A DNA stretch of 63,734 bases from Candidatus Gastranaerophilales bacterium HUM_12 (GTDB lineage: Bacteria; Cyanobacteriota; Vampirovibrionia; Gastranaerophilales; Gastranaerophilaceae). The first letter of the stretch is position 1. Every line of letters begins with the position of its first letter. The DNA lies in NCBI GenBank assembly GCA_002102825.1, contig DABJ01000022.1, forward strand, positions 1,860 through 65,593, written 5' to 3'. The notes below the pieces were generated by a model that saw nothing but the letters and a program-made list of their open reading frames with translations, ran no database searches and was not told where the DNA came from. Position numbers and translations under genes: made by a program. This document shows positions 24,976 through 33,745 of this stretch, in pieces.

Positions 24976-26694
24976 ATGGCGAGTTTAGAAGAGATTATAA
25001 AGGTTAACACTGATGAAATTCCGGCTGATTTAGTTTTAAAAAATGCTAAATTGGTCAATGTTTTGTCAGAAGAAATCTATGAAACAGATATTGCAATTAC
25101 TGATGGAAAAGTTGCAGGAATTTCTAAAGACTATAAGGGTAAGGAAGAAATTGATTTAAAAGGTGCTTACGTATCTCCATCTTTTATTGATGGACACGTA
25201 CACTTAGAAAGTGCAATGTTGTTGCCGTCAGAGTTTGCGAAACTTGTTATTCCGTCAGGTACAACGACTGTTGTTGCTGACCCTCATGAAATTGCTAATG
25301 TTATGGGTTTGCAGGGAATAAGCTTTATTAGAGAGGCGACTAAGGACTTGCCTTTAGATGTTTATATTATGCTTCCGTCTTGCGTTCCTGCAACAAGACT
25401 TGAAACTTCAGGTGTCGATTTGAATTGTTATGACTTAGCTCTTTTGATTGATGCTCCTTGGGTTCTTGGAGTTGCCGAGATGATGAATTTCCCAGGGGTA
25501 ATAAATTGTGATAAAGAGGTTTTGAGCAAAATTAAATTAGGATTGGATAAGCATAAAAGAGTTGACGGTCATGCTCCGAATTTGTCTGGCAAAGAATTGA
25601 ATGCTTATGTTGCATCAGGTGTTGCTTCTGACCATGAATGTACAACTCCGGAAGAAGCTATCGAAAAAATTCGTCTTGGTATGTATATTATGATAAGGGA
25701 AGCAACCGGTGCTAGAGATTTAGAACCGTTGATTCCGGTATTGAAAAAATATACGACAAGAAAATGCATTTTTGTAACCGATGACAGACACCCAAAACAT
25801 CTGAAAAAACATATTTCTAATATGGTTACAAAAGCGGTAGAAATGGGTGTTGATCCTATAAAAGCAATTCAAATGGCAAGTTTAAATACCGCAGAATATT
25901 TTAAAATCCCAAATACCGGTGCAATTGCTCCTGGGTATAATGCTGATATTGTTGTTTTTAAAGATTTGAAAAAATTTGAACCGACAATGGTATTTAAAAA
26001 AGGTAAACTTGTTGCGAAAAATGGTAAAATGACTATTGATATGAACGAGTTCCAACCTCCGGAATTGCGTGGTTCTGTCAATATCAAACCTTTAAAGAAA
26101 AAAGATTTTCAAATAAAAGTTCCGAAAGACAAATCAGAAATTAAAGTTATAAACGTAATCCCAAAACAATTGATAACAAAACTTTCAATTGAAAAAGTTC
26201 ATAGTGAAAATGGTTATGCAATCTCTGATACTGATAATGATATTTTGAAAATTGCAGTAATTGAAAGACATAAAGCTTCCGGAAATATTGGTTTAGGCTT
26301 TGTTAAGGGGTTTGGGCTTAAAAAAGGTGCGATAGCATCGACAATTGCACATGATAGTCATAATATGATTGTTATTGGGACAAATGATGATGATATGTAT
26401 TATGCCGCGAATCAGCTTGTGAAATCTCAAGGTGGCAAGATTATTGTAGAAAACAGTAAAACTTTAGCACAATTGAAACTTCCAATTGCTGGTTTAATGT
26501 CTGTTGAACCTGCTGAAGTTGTAATGGACAAACTTAAAACATTGGAAGAAACCGCTTCTGCTATCGGTTGTAAAATAAATGATCCATTTATGAGCATGGC
26601 ATTTTTGTCTTTGTCTGTAATTCCCGAAATCAAAATTACTGATAAGGGACTTATTGACGTAAGTAAATTTGAAGTTACAAATTTATTTGTATAA
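24976..26694 (+). CDS. ade: Adenine deaminase
   Basis: A 572-residue amidohydrolase that converts adenine to hypoxanthine and ammonia in purine salvage. The metal site begins with H74 and H76 in 'IDGHVHLESAM', followed by 'VVADPHEIANVMG' at 99-111, 'DGHAPNLSG', and 'DDRHP' in the C-terminal part of the barrel. The long C-terminal domain ('RHKASGNIGLGFVKGFGLKK') is typical of the Ade family. It has its own promoter. RBS is AGGAAAG. Confidence 0.94.
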   Translation: MASLEEIIKVNTDEIPADLVLKNAKLVNVLSEEIYETDIAITDGKVAGISKDYKGKEEIDLKGAYVSPSFIDGHVHLESAMLLPSEFAKLVIPSGTTTVVADPHEIANVMGLQGISFIREATKDLPLDVYIMLPSCVPATRLETSGVDLNCYDLALLIDAPWVLGVAEMMNFPGVINCDKEVLSKIKLGLDKHKRVDGHAPNLSGKELNAYVASGVASDHECTTPEEAIEKIRLGMYIMIREATGARDLEPLIPVLKKYTTRKCIFVTDDRHPKHLKKHISNMVTKAVEMGVDPIKAIQMASLNTAEYFKIPNTGAIAPGYNADIVVFKDLKKFEPTMVFKKGKLVAKNGKMTIDMNEFQPPELRGSVNIKPLKKKDFQIKVPKDKSEIKVINVIPKQLITKLSIEKVHSENGYAISDTDNDILKIAVIERHKASGNIGLGFVKGFGLKKGAIASTIAHDSHNMIVIGTNDDDMYYAANQLVKSQGGKIIVENSKTLAQLKLPIAGLMSVEPAEVVMDKLKTLEETASAIGCKINDPFMSMAFLSLSVIPEIKITDKGLIDVSKFEVTNLFV

Positions 26695-26701
26695 GGGAAA
26701 T

Positions 26702-27391
26702 ATGAAAAAATTATTTTTAATAATATTTTTTATAACTATCGTTAGTCTAAATGCTTTTGCTGTAGACAACGATTCTATAAATCATGATATAGATATTCAA
26801 AAACGAATTGATTCAATTGGTTTTAATATTTTAAATAGTAATAAAATAAATAAACCCGTTGTTTTTAGGTATCGTTTTGAAAATTCTACAAAATTCAAAA
26901 AATCAGGTGCAAAGGCTCATAAGATAACAATTTATGACAATGATTACATGCATGCTGAAAATGATGATGAAATTGCAGGTTTTTTGGCGATGAAAATTTC
27001 TGCAGCAGTAAAATCTTACGATAATTCTGCAATTCCTGTTGTAAATTCTCTGCAATCAAGGATTATGCCTAAAAAATACGAAATTTTTTATGATAAACAA
27101 GCCGTCGACTTTATGGTAAATGCAGGGTACAATCCATTAGGTCTTATTACTTTTATTACTAAGACATGCCCACAGAAAAACAGTGATTTTATTTCAAGGC
27201 ATAATTTGACATCAAAAAGATTGGCTATTATTTATGAACGAATTTTTACCCAATATCCGTACTTTTTGACGAATAATGTGTATATTCGTAACGATTACTA
27301 TCAAAATTTCTTATTGAATTCTATCGAGAATAGAAAATTGTTAGAAGATAAATTGAAATATAATTACCATTACGAGATTCATTATGAATAG
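26702..27391 (+). CDS. Degenerate M48-like metalloprotease, zinc site lost
   Basis: A 229-residue exported protein, starting at the ATG at 26702 (RBS AAGGGAA; signal peptide ending LNAFA). An in-frame start 33 nt upstream would hide the signal. The layout is that of M48 peptidases: 'NDDEIAGFLAMKISAAV' where the family has a HExxH helix, and 'YDKQAVDFMVNAGYNPLGLI' where it has ExD and 'AGYNP'. H, E and H are replaced by M97, K98 and A101, and the third ligand Glu by F129, so it should not be a protease. It may be a binding or regulatory pseudo-enzyme. It overlaps the next gene by 8 bp. Confidence 0.6.
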   Translation: MKKLFLIIFFITIVSLNAFAVDNDSINHDIDIQKRIDSIGFNILNSNKINKPVVFRYRFENSTKFKKSGAKAHKITIYDNDYMHAENDDEIAGFLAMKISAAVKSYDNSAIPVVNSLQSRIMPKKYEIFYDKQAVDFMVNAGYNPLGLITFITKTCPQKNSDFISRHNLTSKRLAIIYERIFTQYPYFLTNNVYIRNDYYQNFLLNSIENRKLLEDKLKYNYHYEIHYE

Positions 27392-27971
27392 ATTTTGCGT
27401 TCTTTTAATTCTTTTAATTTGTGGATTTTTCAATTCTGTATTTGCTGAATCAACTGATTTTTTAGTTGATAAATTCTTGCAAAATAAGAAATTTAAAAAT
27501 CCTTATACCCCTATAGAATATGATTTCACAAATCTAACGAGAGTTACAATTCCTTTGCAGATTTGCGAGAGAATTTCGACTAAAGATGAAAATACTTACG
27601 AGAATAAAATAGTTAGATTAAAAGTTCGAAATGATGTTTATTTAAAAGGTCAGAAGCTTTTAGCAAAAGATGATATTGTTGAAGCAAGAGTCGGTTTTAT
27701 GATTCCAAATGGTATGAATGGAATTCCTGCAATGATTTATTTGACCGATTTTGATAGTCCTGCGCTTGATTTTGATAAAATTTTATCTGATTATCACAAG
27801 TCTGGGAAAAGTAAGATATATTGGGTTTTGCCCCTGAAATGGCTCTTAACTCCATTACCTCCGACAGGATCTTTAACAAATTTTATTAAAGGAGGACAAG
27901 CAACAATTAAAGAAAGTGATAAGATTATAATTTATTATTTCCCAGATTGGGAAGTTAAAAATAATTTATAA
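27384..27971 (+). CDS. Exported hypothetical protein (195 aa)
   Basis: A 195-residue protein with a signal peptide ('FCVLLILLICGFFNSVFAES', cleavage after VFA). The mature part has beta-rich character with 'NDVYLKGQKLLAKDDIVEAR', a pattern seen in proteins that combine an OB- or beta-barrel-like fold with envelope association. No family firmly recognised. It overlaps the pseudo-peptidase gene by 8 bp and is likely co-expressed with it, so the two may work together in the envelope. Confidence 0.6.
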   Translation: MNRFCVLLILLICGFFNSVFAESTDFLVDKFLQNKKFKNPYTPIEYDFTNLTRVTIPLQICERISTKDENTYENKIVRLKVRNDVYLKGQKLLAKDDIVEARVGFMIPNGMNGIPAMIYLTDFDSPALDFDKILSDYHKSGKSKIYWVLPLKWLLTPLPPTGSLTNFIKGGQATIKESDKIIIYYFPDWEVKNNL

Positions 27972-28010
27972 AAAATCATACAAATGTTTTATTATTATTT
28001 TTATTTAGTC

Positions 28011-28019
28011 TGCTATAAT
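28011..28019 (+). promoter_or_regulatory. Extended -10 promoter, leaderless start
   Basis: TG-C-TATAAT is a perfect extended -10. Only 6 nt separate it from the ATG at 28026, so transcription should begin at or next to the start codon. Confidence 0.6.
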
Positions 28020-28025
28020 TAGTTT

Positions 28026-29237
28026 ATGTTTGATTTAACATCTCCAACTATATATATTCCGACAATATTTATAACATTGGTATTAATTTTCATCTCAATA
28101 CTTTATAAAGATGCAAGAAAAAATACTCATGAAAATACGAAAGACTTGCCATATTATGGTGAAATTGGTCTTTCTATGGGCTATATTGGACGCAATGTAT
28201 TAGAAAATGGCAGATTTCAATATAGAAAAAATGTTAATCCCGAACTTGAATATGATAATACTATCTACAATTCTTTGCGTCATGCCGGCACTTTGTACTC
28301 AATGTATATGTACGAAAAATACGGTTTGGAGATGAAATATAATGAACAGAGAATTTTATCTTCTAAATATTTTGTGGATAGATATATTAAAAAATTAGGT
28401 GATGACAAGTATATGGTTGTTTCTATTCCGGAGGAAGAAGGAATTAAATACCCTATTGCCAAAACAGGTGCTGCAGGAGTTGCTCTTTGTGCATTGTCTA
28501 ACTTGTACCAAGAAGAAGGTTATTTAGAAAAATTACGTGGGTTGGGTGAATTTCTGTTGAGTATGCAAAATGAAGATGGAAATATTTATGCTTTTTATGA
28601 TTGCGAACGTAATAAGATAAATACCCAAGCAGAAGCCGTATTTTATCCGGGGGAAGCTGCTGCAGGGCTTTTGTATTTGTATGAAGTTGACCCACAACAA
28701 AAATGGCTTGATGCTGCTAAGAAAACATTATTTTATCTTGCAAAAACAAGAAAAAGTATGGAGTTAGATATCCCATTTGACCATTGGTCAGTTTTAGCGA
28801 TTGAAATTTTGTTCAAAAATAAACTTGTAACTCAAGCAGAAATTAATACTCTTCGAGCTTATGCCGAACAAATGGCAATTCCTATGTTGAGTAGTCAAAT
28901 TACAAACTCAAATAACAGTTACTATGGTGCCTTTAAAGATAATATCAGACCTTGTAGCTTAGGAACTATTATGGAAGGATTGGCTTCTATCTATTTTTGT
29001 ACAGATAATGAACCATTAAGACAAATTATCTTTAAATCTATTTCTATAGGAAATATGTTTTTGAGTAGAGTACAAGTTAAAACCGGAACTCAAGCAGGCG
29101 GACTTCCAAATTCTGCAAACTGGGTTAAAGCAGGGGTTACACCTAATGCAAGTGTTATCAGAATTGATAATGTTCAACACGTGGTATTAGGTTGGTTGAG
29201 ATTCCAAAATATTTTGAAAATTACTGAAAATTACTAA
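28026..29237 (+). CDS. Membrane-anchored six-hairpin (alpha/alpha) protein
   Basis: A 403-residue protein with one N-terminal membrane helix (residues 8-28, 'IYIPTIFITLVLIFISILY') and a large domain of paired helices. Repeated hairpin segments include 'NSLRHAGTLYSMYMYEKYGL', 'GAAGVALCALSNLYQEEGY' and 'PGEAAAGLLYLYEVDPQQKW'. This is the look of six-hairpin glycosidase or epimerase-like proteins. I cannot identify catalytic residues with confidence. It has no Shine-Dalgarno and is probably leaderless. Its end overlaps the convergent GGDEF gene by 17 bp. A role in surface polysaccharide handling is inference. Confidence 0.6.
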   Translation: MFDLTSPTIYIPTIFITLVLIFISILYKDARKNTHENTKDLPYYGEIGLSMGYIGRNVLENGRFQYRKNVNPELEYDNTIYNSLRHAGTLYSMYMYEKYGLEMKYNEQRILSSKYFVDRYIKKLGDDKYMVVSIPEEEGIKYPIAKTGAAGVALCALSNLYQEEGYLEKLRGLGEFLLSMQNEDGNIYAFYDCERNKINTQAEAVFYPGEAAAGLLYLYEVDPQQKWLDAAKKTLFYLAKTRKSMELDIPFDHWSVLAIEILFKNKLVTQAEINTLRAYAEQMAIPMLSSQITNSNNSYYGAFKDNIRPCSLGTIMEGLASIYFCTDNEPLRQIIFKSISIGNMFLSRVQVKTGTQAGGLPNSANWVKAGVTPNASVIRIDNVQHVVLGWLRFQNILKITENY

Positions 29238-29883
29238 GAATTGTTTTATTTCTACCTGTGTTTTTTGCTTCATATAAAGCCATATCGGTTTTTTCTAAAA
29301 GGGCTTCTTTTGTTTTGATGTCTTTAGATAATTGGCAAGCTCCGATGCTTACGGTGATGTTTATTGGAAATCCATGATAGTTTAAATCAAGGGTTTCTAC
29401 TGTTTTTCTAAATCTTTCTAATGGAATTTTGGCTTTCTCAATATCTGTTTCTGTCAAGATTACAACGAATTCTTCTCCGCCAAATCTAAAAACTGTATCC
29501 GTCTTTCTAAATGTTTGAAGAGCGGCATTAGAAATTTCTTTTAGAATATAATCTCCGCATTGGTGTCCGTATGTGTCATTTACTTGTTTAAAGTAGTCGA
29601 TATCAAACATTACAAGAGTAAGCTTGTTATTGTACCTTTGAGCTCTTAAAAATTCTTTTTCAAAAGCTTCATCAAAACATCTTCTATTTGCTAGTCCGGT
29701 TAGTTCATCTGTCAATGACAGATATTTTGTTCTTGAATACATAAAATTAATCTGTTTGATAACCTCTACTTTATTTTCTTCGGGGATATCAAAAGCTTGA
29801 ATAATGTGTTCAATATTTTGTTGAATTTCGTCTAATACACCGTTTGGGATATCAAATGACATAACTTCTAAATCTTCAACCAT
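29221..29883 (-). CDS. GGDEF diguanylate cyclase
   Basis: A 220-residue cytoplasmic protein that should make cyclic di-GMP from GTP. The GGEEF active site is at 135-139, preceded by the inhibitory I-site RKTD at 126-129, so it is probably product-inhibited. 'DELTGLANRR' at 59-68 and 'FDIDYFKQVNDTYGH' are the family hallmarks. The first 50 residues are a short helical segment without a known sensor. RBS AAGGAG. No PilZ or EAL partner lies nearby. Confidence 0.9.
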   Translation of the reverse strand: MVEDLEVMSFDIPNGVLDEIQQNIEHIIQAFDIPEENKVEVIKQINFMYSRTKYLSLTDELTGLANRRCFDEAFEKEFLRAQRYNNKLTLVMFDIDYFKQVNDTYGHQCGDYILKEISNAALQTFRKTDTVFRFGGEEFVVILTETDIEKAKIPLERFRKTVETLDLNYHGFPINITVSIGACQLSKDIKTKEALLEKTDMALYEAKNTGRNKTILSNFQ

Positions 29884-30302
29884 AAAGCTCCTTAGTGGGT
29901 TTGTAAACTTTAATACTCTCTTTCTTCTAACAAAATTATATTCGTCAATTTTATGATAAAACTTTAATTTTTAATAATTATATTTACAAAACTAAATAAA
30001 GAAAATTTTTGCAATAAAAATAGCCGTTCTAGGCGGCTTATATTCGGTAAAAGGTTAGTGTGTAGGAGAAAATAAAGAAAAAGAAAATGGTTTGTGTACA
30101 TGTTATATATTCCCAAAATTGCCAAGAATATAACATGTATAGGTCAAAGTTTTACATATCTTAATGTTTTTCTAAAGATAAAAATGTTTTTAGCGAAAGG
30201 TGAGAAGTGAGAAATGAATTAAAACGTAACGGGTTATTTACCTCACACCATTCACTTCACTAAGTTCACCAATGTTGGTAGCAAAGCTATGTGCGTAGTG
30301 CT
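29884..30302. other. 420-bp non-coding stretch with inverted repeats
   Basis: No gene seen. It holds a perfect 12-bp inverted repeat TACATGTTATAT (30097-30108) / ATATAACATGTA (30128-30139), separated by 19 nt. Further on, imperfect GTGAGAAGTGAGAAATGAAT (near 30200) and ATTCACTTCAC (near 30250) could form a second hairpin. A small RNA or an element remnant is possible. Confidence 0.45.
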
Positions 30303-31883
30303 TTATTTAACATCAAGTGATTGGATTTGTTTCATTTTAGTATTGATTTCATTCATCAAATTGATATTATCAGTTTGTCTGGCATATTTTTGAGCTTTTG
30401 AAAGCAAATTATATGCTTTATTTAAGCTATTGAATTCAACCATAATGTCTGCCGCTGCTAAGTAGTTTTGTGCAATTTTTGTTGGTGATTCTGCAGTTGT
30501 ATAACTTTTTACTGCTTGTGAATAAGATTTTAGTGCCTTTTCAGGTTCATCAAATTTTTTATACGCATTTGCGGTATTTGATGATACAAAACCTTGCAAG
30601 TTGTAGTTTTCTGTTTCATCTGCAAGACCTGATGCTACATCGTAGTATTCAAAAGCTTCTTTATCATACATGTCAGAATAAATATTTCCGATTTTGGTTA
30701 AAGATGCAGATTGTGCCGGAAGATTTTCAGCTTCTCCTGCGTAAGAAACAGTTGTCACATAATGGTCAAGTGCTGGTGTAATTTGGTTTACATCATCATA
30801 AATTTGAGCCATTGAGTAATGTGCTTTTGTTTTTACGTTTTCATCTTTTGATAATTTTGCAGCTTGATTGTAGCTTTTTAGCGCTTGCGCTAGATAATCA
30901 TGGTCATCATAAATCTTTCCAACCTCATAATAGATTTTGCCGGAAGTTTCTGTATCATCAATTTCCATTGCACGATTGAGTGCTTTTTCAAAAGATTTTA
31001 TTGCTTTTTCAGGATCTTTTGCATAAGCATATTTTTTTGCTTGAATAAATAATGATTTTAATTCTTTATCTTGTGGAATTTTTGTTGAAGTGGTTTGTCC
31101 TGCAACAGAAATAGGTATTACGTTAGAGTTTTCTTCTGTTGCTTGTGGAATTTCTTCAGCTTGAGAAGTTTCTTTTAATTCTTCTTGACGTTTGGTTTGA
31201 CTTGTAGAACCGTCTGGAAATTTTACAAGAAATCTTTCATTGATATCTTCTTCATTGTAGTGATAATCAATGTTTTGCAAGAACAAAGCATCAACCCATT
31301 TTTCTACAACTTGTGATTCTTTTTGTAAAGTTTCTGAAATGTAGCCGTCAAGTAGTGATGCGGCATTTTTCAAGTTAGATTTTACAAGCTTTGTATTTGG
31401 AACATCTTTTTTAGATTGTTTTTCGATTAAGTCAATGTATTCGTCAACTTCTTGCGCTAAATCACTTGGTGTTCCGATTGCAAGAGCTGTATTTTTCAAA
31501 TCTTTTAAAATTTGAGCGATATTTATTTGGCTATCAATTTTATTTTGTGCTTTGGTATTTACCGCTTGGGTTTGATTTGTTCCAATATTTGTTTGTTGTT
31601 TATTTTGAAAATTGGCAGAGGTTGTTGTTGCGTTTGCATAAGCATTTGCGGCTGCCATTGAAAACTTTTGTTCATAAGCTGGGGTGTAGGTTGGGGTTTT
31701 TTGTTCTACATATTGAAGCCCTTTGCTTTTGGAATTCTGATTGGAGTTTTCTTCTCGTTGGGTATTAGTTGCAGCAGACTTTTCTTCTTCCTCCCGTTTT
31801 TTGACACGGTTTCCGCTGTCAGAATTCACAAATGGTCTTTGGTATATATTATTTAAACTCAATCCCATATTATTTTTATACAC
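30303..31883 (-). CDS. Cytoplasmic TPR protein with Asn/Gln-rich N-terminus
   Basis: A 526-residue protein. Residues 1-130 are disordered, rich in Asn, Gln, Thr and charged residues. Residues 260-520 hold about seven TPR units, for example 'DPEKAIKSFEKALNRAMEID' and 'DYLAQALKSYNQAAKLSKDE'. No signal peptide. The start is uncertain: GTG at 31883 follows GGAG too closely, and an ATG at 31868 ('MGLSLNN') is a good alternative. This type of low-complexity head plus TPR is common in Gastranaerophilales. Probably a scaffold; partners unknown. Confidence 0.7.
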   Translation of the reverse strand: MYKNNMGLSLNNIYQRPFVNSDSGNRVKKREEEEKSAATNTQREENSNQNSKSKGLQYVEQKTPTYTPAYEQKFSMAAANAYANATTTSANFQNKQQTNIGTNQTQAVNTKAQNKIDSQINIAQILKDLKNTALAIGTPSDLAQEVDEYIDLIEKQSKKDVPNTKLVKSNLKNAASLLDGYISETLQKESQVVEKWVDALFLQNIDYHYNEEDINERFLVKFPDGSTSQTKRQEELKETSQAEEIPQATEENSNVIPISVAGQTTSTKIPQDKELKSLFIQAKKYAYAKDPEKAIKSFEKALNRAMEIDDTETSGKIYYEVGKIYDDHDYLAQALKSYNQAAKLSKDENVKTKAHYSMAQIYDDVNQITPALDHYVTTVSYAGEAENLPAQSASLTKIGNIYSDMYDKEAFEYYDVASGLADETENYNLQGFVSSNTANAYKKFDEPEKALKSYSQAVKSYTTAESPTKIAQNYLAAADIMVEFNSLNKAYNLLSKAQKYARQTDNINLMNEINTKMKQIQSLDVK

Positions 31884-32171
31884 TCTCCAGACTGGTATCT
31901 ACATTATATTTTTAACATAATTGTGGGATAAAAAGGTCATACTTTCGTATGATTTTTTCCATGATTAATTTAAGTTATTTTTTGCAAAAGTCAACATGAT
32001 ACGATTTATTTTTTACAAAGGTTGAAAGTGGTTGAAAGTTTGAGTATACCTAAGTTTTAGGTACTTTATTTTTGAATAATAAAATAGATTTTTTTAACAA
32101 ATGTAAATAAATTGACAAAACATCATGACAAATGTATGCGATTATTTTATTATTCTTTTATCGGAGGAAGA

Positions 32172-32678
32172 ATGTTAGAATCTATGGTAGGTAATAAATC
32201 AGAATTTGACTTAACATCAAAAAGTGCATTCTCTAGCGATAAAGATTCGTTTACATCTCGTTCTTTTGCAGCACTTTTAGCAAAAAATATTGTTCCTGCT
32301 TCTCATAAAAGAATTGCAGATAATTATTTGATTGTTAAAAAAGTGTTCAAGTTTCAAGCTTGTATGAGTAGAATTTCTAATGTCGAAAAATCATTATTAG
32401 AAAAATACGATTTCAATACTTTAGAATTCACAACAATGAAACAGATGTATGATGAATTGGCACTTCTTCAAAAATGGTCTGATTCTGAAGACGAAAATCT
32501 TCGTAATGATTCTGACAGCATACTGTTAATTAGGGTAAAAGAATTAAAATTCTTAGAAGCAAGCCGTTATGCTTCTATTTCAAATGAAATTTATAACGGA
32601 TATTTAGCTTTGGAGCAATACTTGAAAGAAATTAGTAAGTTTCAAACCGTACAAGCAATATCACCGCTTAACTTTTAA
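32172..32678 (+). CDS. Hypothetical helical protein (168 aa)
   Basis: A 168-residue soluble, mostly helical protein. The ATG at 32172 is chosen because GGAGGAAG lies 6 nt upstream; an in-frame ATG-like start 60 nt earlier has no such site. No domain recognised. It ends just before a bidirectional terminator shared with era. Expression from a TTGACA at 32112 is possible. Function unknown. Confidence 0.6.
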   Translation: MLESMVGNKSEFDLTSKSAFSSDKDSFTSRSFAALLAKNIVPASHKRIADNYLIVKKVFKFQACMSRISNVEKSLLEKYDFNTLEFTTMKQMYDELALLQKWSDSEDENLRNDSDSILLIRVKELKFLEASRYASISNEIYNGYLALEQYLKEISKFQTVQAISPLNF

Positions 32679-32706
32679 AATAAAATAATATACACAAAAC
32701 ACAAGA

Positions 32707-32737
32707 AAAAAGACTAAGTGTTAAACTTAGTCTTTTT
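32707..32737. terminator. Bidirectional terminator between hypothetical gene and era
   Basis: AAAAAGACTAAGT (32707-32719) pairs perfectly with ACTTAGTCTTTTT (32725-32737), loop 5 nt. Flanking A and T tracts make it work on both strands. The era stop codon lies inside the stem. Confidence 0.8.
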
Positions 32738-33620
32738 CTTGTTGGTATCCAAAGTTTTTCAAAATGTTTTGTTTTTTGCGCCAATCTTTTTCGACTTTAA
32801 CTTCTAATTCAAGATAAACTTTTTTCTCAACAATTTTTTCTAATTCTAATCGTGATTCTGTGCCGATTTTTTTCAAAAGACTTCCACCTTTGCCAATCAA
32901 AATCCCTTTTTGACTTTTTTGTTCACAGTAGATTGTTGCATAAATTTTGTCAATTTCTTCTTTTTCAAAATAATTTGTAACTTTAACTGCAACAGAATGT
33001 GGAATTTCGTCAGACGTATTTAAAAGAATTTTTTCTCTGATAACTTCTTCTGTTACATCACGCATTGTTTCTTCTGTAACAACATCTTCTGGGTATAGAG
33101 CTTCGCCCTCCGGTAATTTTTTATAAATATTTTTTAGAAGAGTGTCGATATTTCTTCCCGTTTTAGCGGAAATTCTAACGATTGGAAGATTTTCATTGAA
33201 TAAAGTTTTGTATGTCAAAAGATTTTCTTCAATTTTTTCCTGTTTTTTAACTTTATCAACTTTGTTCATCACGATAATGATTGGAATATTTGTTTGTAAT
33301 AGATTTTGAGCAATCCATTTGTCACCTTTTCCGGCTGGGTCAGAACCATCTACCAAAAACAAAATTACGTCTGCATCTGGAACAGAAATTTTTGCTTCAT
33401 CTAATAAAAATTCTCCGAGTTTGTTTAGTGGTTTATGTACCCCAGGGGTGTCAACAAAAACGATTTGCCCCTCATCAGTTGTAAGGATTCCTTTAATTCT
33501 TTTTCGTGTTGTTTGGGCTTTATCAGTAGTGATTACTATTTTTTGTCCTAAAATTTGGTTTAAAAGAGTTGATTTTCCGACATTAGGACGACCTATTATT
33601 GAAACAAATCCGCTTTTCAT
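32727..33620 (-). CDS. era: GTPase Era
   Basis: A 297-residue essential GTPase that binds the 16S rRNA 3' end during small-subunit assembly. G1 is GRPNVGKS at 10-17, G3 is DTPG with 'FVDTPGVHKPLNKLGEFLL', and G4 is MNKVDKV. The C-terminal KH RNA-binding domain shows 'GILIGKGGSLLKKIG'. Length is standard. The minus-strand start follows GGAAAG. Confidence 0.95.
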   Translation of the reverse strand: MKSGFVSIIGRPNVGKSTLLNQILGQKIVITTDKAQTTRKRIKGILTTDEGQIVFVDTPGVHKPLNKLGEFLLDEAKISVPDADVILFLVDGSDPAGKGDKWIAQNLLQTNIPIIIVMNKVDKVKKQEKIEENLLTYKTLFNENLPIVRISAKTGRNIDTLLKNIYKKLPEGEALYPEDVVTEETMRDVTEEVIREKILLNTSDEIPHSVAVKVTNYFEKEEIDKIYATIYCEQKSQKGILIGKGGSLLKKIGTESRLELEKIVEKKVYLELEVKVEKDWRKKQNILKNFGYQQEKD

Positions 33621-33745
33621 AAAATCTTTCCGTATTTTTACTAAACATATTGTAACATAAATTACATTTTTTTTAACATAGTAGCAATTTTTTTTACTAT
33701 CGGGTATTATATAGATAGTAGTAGTGTAAAATTGTTAGATTAGGT

